From: a virus
IMG/VR virus record: IMGVR_UViG_3300043425_000825
Span: 1 to 44,995 of that record
Direction: 5' to 3' (one strand)
DNA length: 44,995 bases
The position numbers were made by a program, and so were the translations under genes. Position 1 is the first letter of the stretch. Each line of letters starts with the position of its first letter. Positions 8,141 through 17,800 of the stretch are shown in pieces. The notes below the pieces were generated by a model, which made no database searches, was not told where the DNA came from, and worked only from the letters and a program-made list of their open reading frames with translations.

Positions 8141-8809
8141 TTATAAGCCGAAGCGTGATTTTTGTGCGTTATAGTTTTGCAGTACTTGAGAAACAGATAG
8201 TGATTGATTATATACTCTCATTAAAAATGTTGAAAAATTTGAACAATATATAATATCAGATCCTAGTCTAGCCATAGTAGCCCATGTAAATTGTCCTGAT
8301 CTAGACCCAGTATTTATTAAAATCCCATTAACATATAAAGAAACTAAATTAGATGAGTCTCTTGTAACAACTGTATGAAAAATTGTATTTAAAGGAAAAT
8401 TATAAGATATAGATAAACTATTAACACCACCTGCTTGATTCCACATAAGAAAGCTAGTAGAATTAAAAATCATCATACTATTTCCTCCAGAACTACCTAG
8501 CCAATGAACTCTTGATAGTGTTTGACTAGCAAAGTTTGGTATTGATAGTATAATTTCAGCAGAGAATGGACTTGCATCTGCAAAATCTATTGCTGTACCA
8601 AAATTTAAAAAATCATTTGTTCCATCAAATGTAATATTCCCTCCATTTACGGAACTAAAAGCTGGGCTATTGTTTAGACTTGAGTTATTTCTGCTAGTTG
8701 ATAAATCAGTCCAAGTGGTTCCACTACCAGGATAAGAATTCCTATCAGCAGCATCTAGATTTAATACTAATCCACTAGTAACAATTCTTGGTCCATTTCC
8801 AAATGCCAT
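8141..8809 (-). CDS. LamG-like virion protein, copy 1
   Basis: This 222-aa protein contains one LamG-like β-sandwich. SGLVLNLDAADRNSYPGSGT opens the domain. It is followed by TWTDLSTSRNNSSL, NITFDGTNDFLNF, FSAEIILSI and a YVNGILINTG strand, and closes with YNQSLSVSQVLQNYNAQK. Its start is 12 nt from the stop of the giant fibre gene, so it is probably co-transcribed. The fold suggests glycan binding; virion location is inferred from the context. Copy 3 is its closest relative here, with nearly the same first 50 residues. Confidence 0.8.
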   Translation of the reverse strand: MAFGNGPRIVTSGLVLNLDAADRNSYPGSGTTWTDLSTSRNNSSLNNSPAFSSVNGGNITFDGTNDFLNFGTAIDFADASPFSAEIILSIPNFASQTLSRVHWLGSSGGNSMMIFNSTSFLMWNQAGGVNSLSISYNFPLNTIFHTVVTRDSSNLVSLYVNGILINTGSRSGQFTWATMARLGSDIIYCSNFSTFLMRVYNQSLSVSQVLQNYNAQKSRFGL

Positions 8810-8820
8810 ACACCTTTATT

Positions 8821-11800
8821 TTATAATAAGTTAGCAATTGATTTTACTGTCCAAACACCAGATGATGTAAATTGAAGTTGCACATTTGCTCCTGATATAC
8901 CTACTGCAAATAAAGCAGAGTTGGTATTTCCTATATCAGTAGTTGTTACTTCAGTAAATCTTACGGTTGTTCCATTCCAAACACTCATTACTTGACCTGA
9001 TCTTGCATTTGATCCAGAAGCTATTGTATAGTTATAGAATGCAGATGTTGCAGAACCTGTGTTTATTGATGATACTACTACTGCACCAGTTGTTGTAATA
9101 GATGATGTAGAATTAAATTCTGCTATACCTAAATCTAATGGTCCACCATTTATTAATACAGATCCTGTAAATTGGTGAGTATTAGTAGTCAGCGTACCAA
9201 ATCTAGTTGATCCAGTTATAAAGCTTACACTTGATGTTACTGTTTGAACACTAAGTGTCTGAGCAGTTATTGTACCTGTTGAAGTTACATTACCAGTTAC
9301 TGTTAATGTGCTACCATCAAATGTTAAGTTTGCTTCTGCGTTTGCAGTATTAGTCGTACCTAGAGATGTTAATACCCTATTGTCAACAGGGTTAGTAATT
9401 GTATTGAATCCTGTACCTGAAGTTCCTGAGCTGCCAGATGATCCGGAAGATCCACTACTACCATTTGCACCTGAAGTTCCACTTGATCCTGATGTACCTG
9501 AGCTACCTGAAGTACCTGATGAACCAGAACTACCATTTGCTCCAGACGTGCCTGATGATCCTGAGCTACCTGATGAACCATTTGCCCCACTAGTGCCTGA
9601 TGAACCGCTTGATCCATTTGCACCTGAAGTTCCACTTGATCCAGATGAGCCAGAGCTACCATTAGCTCCAGATGTACCTGATGAACCGCTTGATCCATTT
9701 GCACCTGAAGTTCCACTTGATCCAGATGAGCCAGAGCTACCATTAGCTCCAGATGTACCTGATGAACCGCTAGATCCGTTAGCACCTGAAGTTCCTGATG
9801 AACCGGAAGAACCGCTAGAACCAGATGATCCATTTGCTCCAGATGTGCCTGATGAACCCGATGTACCTGATGAACCACTTGAACCATTAGCTCCTGATGT
9901 ACCTGATGAACCAGAAGATCCCCGAGTACCTGAAGTTCCTGAACTACCACTAGTACCATTTGCTCCAGATGTGCCTGATGATCCTGATGTACCGGAACTA
10001 CCATTTGCACCTGATGTGCCTGAACTACCAGAACTACCATTAGCTCCACTAGTTCCACTTGATCCTGATGTACCTGATGATCCTGATGTACCTGATGAAC
10101 CACTTGAACCATTAGCTCCACTAGTTCCTGATGATCCAGATGTGCCTGAAGATCCAGAAGTTCCAGATGACCCAGAAGTTCCGCTTGAACCAGCAGCCGC
10201 TAACCAAGTAGTACCATTATATCTGTAGATATTATTGTCTGTACTATTATAATATATTTGACCTGCTGATGTACCAACTGGATTAGTTGTAGATACGGGT
10301 ATTCTTAAAGATCCTGTTATAGAAACAGATCCTGTGAATTGATGCGTATTAGTTAATAAAGATCCATTAATACTTGAGCCAGTAACATATTCTCTAGATG
10401 AAGTTACTTCTTGTACATTTAAAGTTTGCGCTATAATATTTCCAACTACAGTTAAAGTAGTTCCATCAAAAGTTAAATTAGCTTCAGCATTTGCTGTATT
10501 AGTCGTACCTAGAGATGTAAGTATTCTATTATCTGCTGGGTTAGTAATAGTATTAAAACCAGTACCTGAAGTTCCTGAGCTACCTGATGATCCACTAGAA
10601 CCAGAAGAACCACTTACTCCACTTGTTCCACTAGATCCTGCAGTACCGCTAGATCCACTAGTTCCTGAAGAGCCACTTGAACCATTTGCGCCAGATGTAC
10701 CTGAGCTACCTGAAGTACCTGATGAACCAGAACTACCATTTGCACCTGATGTACCAGAAGAACCACTTGAGCCGCTTGATCCATTTGCACCTGAAGTTCC
10801 ACTTGATCCTGACGTACCGCTAGATCCAGAAGTTCCAGATGAGCCAGAAGATCCATTTGCTCCACTTGTTCCAGAAGAACCAGATGTACCTGATGAACCA
10901 CTTGAACCATTAGCTCCACTAGTTCCACTTGTACCAGATGAACCAGCGCCAGATAACCAAGTAGATCCATTATAACGATAAATGTTATCGTCAGTCGTAT
11001 TATAATATACTTGACCTTCTTCTGTACCAGTAGGAGTTGAAGCGTATACTGGGAATCTTAGTGAGCCTGAAATAATTGTTGAACCAGATATTGTTAATCC
11101 ATTTGTATATCTACCTGAACCAGATACGTCAAAGCTAAATTGAGGATTAGGTTGATTAATACCTATTCTACCATTAGCAGAGCCAGAGAATGGATTCGCA
11201 GTATATGTTGTATAGTTACTATTTACTCCTTGCCAAGCAGATCCTGTAGCAAATATTAAACCTCCTATATTGATGCTATCTTGAGCATTTGTTGGTAATG
11301 AAATATTTGTACCTATTATAATGTTGTTTCTTCCTAGAGTAGAGTTTCTCCCAGAGAATGAACCTATAATTATAGAATTAGAACCACTAGTTAAAGAATT
11401 GCCAGTGCCATTTCCTATTATAATTGATGAAATACTATTATTAGACAAACTAAATGCATCAAACCCAATAGCAATACTATAGCTACCTGTTTTTGCAGAA
11501 TACGCTGTAGAATTTCCTATAAATGTAGATCTAGTTGCTCCTTTAACTCCGTATGCAGCACTCTCTCCTATAGCAACTATTTCAGAAGAATTTACTAATC
11601 CATTTCCTGAAAGCCATCCAATTAAAACGGATTCTTGGCTATTAATTGTATTTAGTCCTGCATATGCGCCTACTACTACATTATAAAAATTATTGTCTGA
11701 ATTTTTTCCAGCACTAGCTCCTATTAAAACTGCATCTGATGAAGCTGTACTATTAGCTGCTACTGAATCTCCTATTAACACATTATCTCCTGAATTAGAA

Positions 11801-14800
11801 AATACTACAATAGATCCACTATGTATATTATTTCCTATAGCAACACTTCCATAATTATAAACATCTGTTTTATATGATGTTCCAACAGTAGAATATATAG
11901 TACTACCACTAACAGCTAAAGGATAAGATGAACTAATAGCATTTCTTGCCCAACTAGCAGTTCCGAATAACGAACTTGTTATAGAAGTAGCAGAAATATT
12001 ATCTACATTAGTAATGTCATTTCCATCAAGAGATAAATTTCCTTGCATTGCTCTAGTACCATCAACTAACAAATATTGTTGATGATCATCTGCATCTAAC
12101 CCTAATAAGTTTCCATGTAAAGTAACTACGCCTGTTCTAGAAGGCGATGCAAAACCAAGCCTAGGTCTTTCATCAATTATAGATTGAATACTAGCACTAT
12201 CTGGGGTTACTACTATGGAAGCAAATAAAGCAAATTGCTCTGTTACAAAGCTTGGAGGAGTCGGTAAAGAACCTGCTTCAGCAGCTTCAACATTATCATA
12301 TAAATCTTGACCATAAACAAGGAAATACCTTGTTGTAGGAAGACCTATCATATATAATGAATGCTTAGTATATTTTCCAGATGGTATTGATTGCAAAGTA
12401 CCAAAACTAGCACTATCGTATAAAGTATTACTTGCAGTAGTTTGACTTGCAACTCTAGTAAATCCAGATCCACCAACACCTGTACCAGCTGATCCGCTTC
12501 TATAAAAAGCATCAAAAGTTATAGGAGACGCACCTGTAGTACTTATTCTATGTTCGGAGAAGAAATATATTGCAGAAGTAACGTCTAAACTTCTAGATAC
12601 AATTCCTTGAGTAGTTGTTGCTCCTGATTGGAATATAGGTCCTAATGCATCTCTAAATAATCTGTCTACATAGTTGCTATAGTGGTGAGCATCTAAAGGT
12701 GTTCTATCTATATAAACTATAGAAGTTGAATCAGTAATAACTCTTCCTAAAGGAACGTTAAATCTAGAGTTAGGTTCAGTTGCAGAAGAGGTTAATATAC
12801 CAGAACCATTATAATAAACATATCTATCAGATGAAGTAGGCATTGTTATTTGCCTAGATTCTGTAGTTGTTCCTCTAGTATTAATTTTAAATAAATTATG
12901 ATTAGCATACCCACCTTGACTCATTACGTATCCTACAGACTCTGCTACTTGAAGAGTTAATGCACTAGCAGTACTTAAAGCACCGCCATCAATAATACCC
13001 ATCGTACTAGCAAAAGATATTAGATCACCAATTTCTGTTTTAACAGCAGACGGTTCTCTAACCCAATCAAGTCCTCCATAAAGTACGATTGATGCAGTAT
13101 TAATTCCAGCACCACCGCTAGGAATTAAAGTGATATTGCCTCTAGGATTAGCAAATATACTTGCAGAAATAGAACTAGAAACAGTTAAAGATCCTGTAAT
13201 TATTACGTTTCCAGGAATAGTAACATTAGTTCCATCATCAGTAATTTGAGAGTCTCCGATATGTTCTCCGCTCTCTCCTGAATATCCTTTTGTAAGTCTA
13301 TTTAAAGTTATTTGAGTTTCATTACCTAAATTATTATAGGTTTCAGGACCCATAATTCCAATAGAACTAGTCGGTGATGATCCAGCAGGTTGTTGATGGA
13401 TCATTATCCATCTATCTTTAGTGGAATCAAATAACCAAGATCCTGATCTTTGAGGGCTTGATCCTGAATCAATAACAGCTAATCCACCATAACGTACAGA
13501 TGGAGTATTAGAGTTTACAGTAATTAAATTAGTTCCAATATTAAGTGTAGATTCACTTACATATGTAATAGAAGCAGATCCTAAAACAGTTAAATTTTGT
13601 AATATAGTTAAACTTCCTGATACTGTAGTAATGCTACCAGAAACTGTTAATACTGACGAAGCTGTTGCGGCATTTGTAGTACCATCTGATACTAAAACTC
13701 TATATAATGCTGGATTATTTATTGTATTAAATCCTGTTCCACTAGAGCCAGATGATCCAGAACTACCTGAAGAACCTGACGATCCACTTGAACCAGAAGA
13801 TCCGTTTGCTCCACTAGTTCCACTAGATCCTGACGAACCTGTGGAACCAGAACTACCAGAAGTACCAGTAGAACCTGAGCTACCGCTAGTACCTGTTGAT
13901 CCACTAGAACCACTTGATCCAGATGATCCAGCACTACCTGATGAACCAGATGAACCGTTTGCTCCGCTTGTACCAGAACTACCGGAAGATCCAGAACTAC
14001 CACTAGTACCTGTTGATCCGCTTGATCCAGATGAGCCTGCAGTACCACTAGTACCAGATGAACCTGAGCTACCAGATGAACCATTAGCTCCTGATGTTCC
14101 ACTAGATCCGCTTGTGCCAGTAGATCCACTTGAGCCTGAAGATCCAGAACTACCGCTAGATCCTGCTGTACCAGAAGTACCACCACCAACAATTAATGAT
14201 GCTTCAAACCAAGTTCCGTTTCCTGAAGAATTTATATTTTGAGATGTAGGATTTCCTGTATAAGCAGTAACTTCTACATAATCTGTTGAACCATTAAAAT
14301 AAATTATTGCATCTATTTCTTGTGCATAACCTGAGCCAGATAGAATTTGAGTTTGATGTATGGCAATTTGAGTTGTTCCATTTTTTCTAAATTGGATATT
14401 GCTTTGGTTATTAGTTACAGAACCGGCATCCCACCAAACTTGGGCATTAGTTATATAATAACCTGCAACAGTTGGTTGAATTTTATTAGAAGTTAACCAA
14501 TTATTAGGATCAAAATCATCGCCAAATGTTACAACAGTATCAACACCATTTGATATAGTTTGCGAACCTCCTTGTTTAGTACCTCTAACAATATAGTTAG
14601 ATGCTACAAGTCCTGTTGGTGAAGTACCTGATGAACCTGCAGTACCTGATGAACCACTAGAACCAGAAGTACCAGAGTTACCAGACGTACCACTAGATCC
14701 ACTCGAGCCATTAGCTCCGCTAGTTCCTGCAGATCCACTTGAACCTGATGTCCCTGAACTTCCAGAAGATCCAGAAGAACCATTAGCACCACTAGTTCCT

Positions 14801-17800
14801 GCTGATCCAGAACTACCTGATGAACCACTAACACCTGATGATCCAGATGATCCGCTTGATCCAGATGAGCCTGAGGAACCGCTTACTCCTGACGTACCTG
14901 AACTACCGGAAGATCCAGAACTACCATTTGCTCCTGATGTACCTGATGTACCACTAGTTGCTGTAGTAAATGATGTTCCGTTTATAGTTAATGATCCAGT
15001 AATATTTACAGAGCCTGTAAATTGATGAGTATTAGATAATTCACTACCAAATACTGTTGAGCCTGTAATATATTCTTGAGAAGATGTAATATTCTGTACA
15101 ATAAGTGTTTGCGCTGTTATTGTTCCAGAACTTACAATACTTCCAGTTATACTAAGAGTATTATTAGAAAAAGATAAATTAGTTGATGCAGTTGCTGCAT
15201 TTGTAGTGCCGTCTGATAATATTATTCTATTAGCTCCAGGATTATTGATGGTATTGAATCCTGTACCTGAAGTTCCTGAAGTACCTGATGATCCAGATGA
15301 TCCGCTTGAACCATTAGCTCCTGATGTTCCACTACTGCCAGAAGTACCAGTTGATCCACTACTACCGCTTGTACCTGTTGAACCAGATGTGCCGCTAGAA
15401 CCAGATGATCCATTTGCTCCGCTTGTTCCAGAAGATCCAGAACTACCTGCAGATCCTGAGCTACCAGATGTTCCACTAGATCCGTTTGCTCCAGATGTCC
15501 CAGAACTTCCAGATGAACCACTTGAACCAGAAGTACCATTTGAACCATCGGCACCGGAAGTACCTGACGATCCTGAACTACCTGAAGTTCCTGATTCTCC
15601 ACTTGTGCCACTAGATCCTGAGCTGCCAGATGATCCACTAGAACCAGATAAACCTGAAGTACCTGATGAACCACTAGTTCCACTCTCTCCGCTTGTACCT
15701 GAAGACCCTGAACTACCTGATGTACCAGAAACTCCACTACTTCCAGAAGACCCTGATGTTCCCGCACTTCCTGATGAGCCGCTAGTACCGCTCTCTCCAC
15801 TAGTTCCTGAGCTTCCTGATGTTCCAGAAGTACCCGATTCTCCAGAACTTCCACTAGATCCACTTGTTCCTGTAGAACCAGATGAACCAGAACTACCGCT
15901 TGAACCAGATGATCCAGTTGTACCAGAACTACCTGATGATCCAGAGCTGCCAGATGAACCATTAGCTCCCGATGTTCCACTTGTACCTGAAGTCGCAGCA
16001 GTAAATGATGAACCATTTATAGTTAATGATCCAGTAATATTTACAGAACCTGTAAATTGATGAGTATTTGAAAGTTGAGATCCAAAAACTGTTGATCCAG
16101 TTACATATTCAACACTAGAAGTTATTGTTTGAACAATTAAAGTTTGTGCAGTAATTGTATTTTGGATTAATGCATTTGATGCAGTTATTGCTCCATTAAT
16201 AGAAATATCTCCTAAATTATTTATTGATCCTGTAACTGATAAAATATTATTATCATAAGTTAAATTAGACGATGCAGTCGCTGCATTTGTTGTACCATCA
16301 GACAATATTATTCTGCCTTGACCAGCATTGCTAATAGTATTAAATCCTGTTCCTGAAGATCCTGCTGTACCGCTTGAGCCTGTAGAACCAGATGAGCCAC
16401 TAGATCCGCTAGTGCCTGCAGATCCACTTGAACCTGCCGATCCTGAGCTGCCAGATGATCCGCTTTCCCCACTAGTGCCAGATGAACCAGAACTACCCGA
16501 AGTGCCAGATGTTCCAGAGCTTCCGCTAGATCCAGTTGAGCCAGAACTTCCAGATGTTCCTGATTCTCCACTAGTTCCTGAACTACCTGATGATCCAGAG
16601 CTACCAGACGTTCCCGACTCTCCACTAGTGCCAGATGATCCAGAGGAACCTGTACTACCAGATGATCCTGTAGAACCAGAAGATCCCGATGTACCTGTAG
16701 ACCCAGAAGATCCTGATGTACCAGAACTTCCAGATGAACCTGAGGATCCAGATGTTCCACTTTCCCCACTAGTACCAGAAGATCCTGATGTACCTGTACT
16801 TCCAGAACTTCCTGATGATCCACTAGATCCAGAAGTACCTGAGCTACCGCTTGAACCTGAACTACCAGATGATCCAGCAGTTCCAGAAGTTCCTGATGTA
16901 GCTGCGGTGAAAGACGATCCATTTATACTTAATGATCCAGTAATATTTACTGAACCAGTAAACTCATGAGTATTAGATAATTGAGAGCCGAATATAGTTG
17001 ACCCAGTTACATATTCAATTGATGATGTAATTGTTTGTGCTACTATAGTTTGTGCAGTTAATGTTCCTCTAACTAAAAAATTATCTGCAGAAGATGCTGT
17101 ATCCGCTAATGTTGCAGATGCTGCTTTATTAGTATATTGAAATAAACCAGTAGATGGATTTACAGCAACTAAAGAGCCTGATAATGAATTATTTTGAGCA
17201 ATAACAGGATTGTAAATACTACCACTTATATTAATTGATCCAGTTAATTCATGTTGATTATTTGGATCTAATCTAAATTTTCTATTAGATATACTATCTT
17301 CTCCTCCAACAAAAAATTCAAGAGGGTAATTAGAAGCATTACCTATATATAAATAATTTCCTGTAGAATATAAATAGGCATCACTTCCTAATCCAACCCC
17401 TCCAGTAACATTATAATTAGTGCTGTTAATACCTAAATTAATAAAGTTAGTAGTTTCAGTAGCATTGTCATTTTCAGCTACTATATCTGAAGAAGCTTCA
17501 CTTCCTGTTGATCTATTTTGTAAACTAAGTTGAGAGTAATTATCAACATCACCTTTTATTTGAACTAAATTATATGTTTCTGTACCTTGTATTCCTTCTA
17601 TCCAAAGAGAAGCAGGATTAAATGAATCATATTGACTTGAGTTAATACTAATAGTACCTTGATTATGAATCCATAATCTAGCATTTTCAGTAGTATCAAA
17701 ACCACCATTAAAGAAAATAATTTGTTTACCTGAAACAGCATTACCTATTAGTAAATTTTCACCTGTAGAATATAAATAAGCATCTAAAGCACTACCAATA

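Noticed and set aside
9411-16900. Repeated CTGATGA strings that resemble the hammerhead ribozyme core
   Set aside because: They are by-products of Gly-Ser-Ser codons on the opposite strand, with no matching GAAA and stem arrangement.
9308-16969. Long plus-strand frames rich in Pro, Asp, Glu and Val (for example 9308-10228, 13631-14242, 15206-16060, 16328-16969) and minus frames rich in His, Gln, Leu and Val
   Set aside because: They are shadows of the Gly-x-y repeat coding. Triplet-periodic DNA removes stops in other frames, and the giant fibre frame covers them all.
9411-17000. CRISPR-like or diversity-generating retroelement (DGR) repeats
   Set aside because: Repeats are in-frame protein triplets without unique spacers. 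No reverse transcriptase or template repeat is present in the window.
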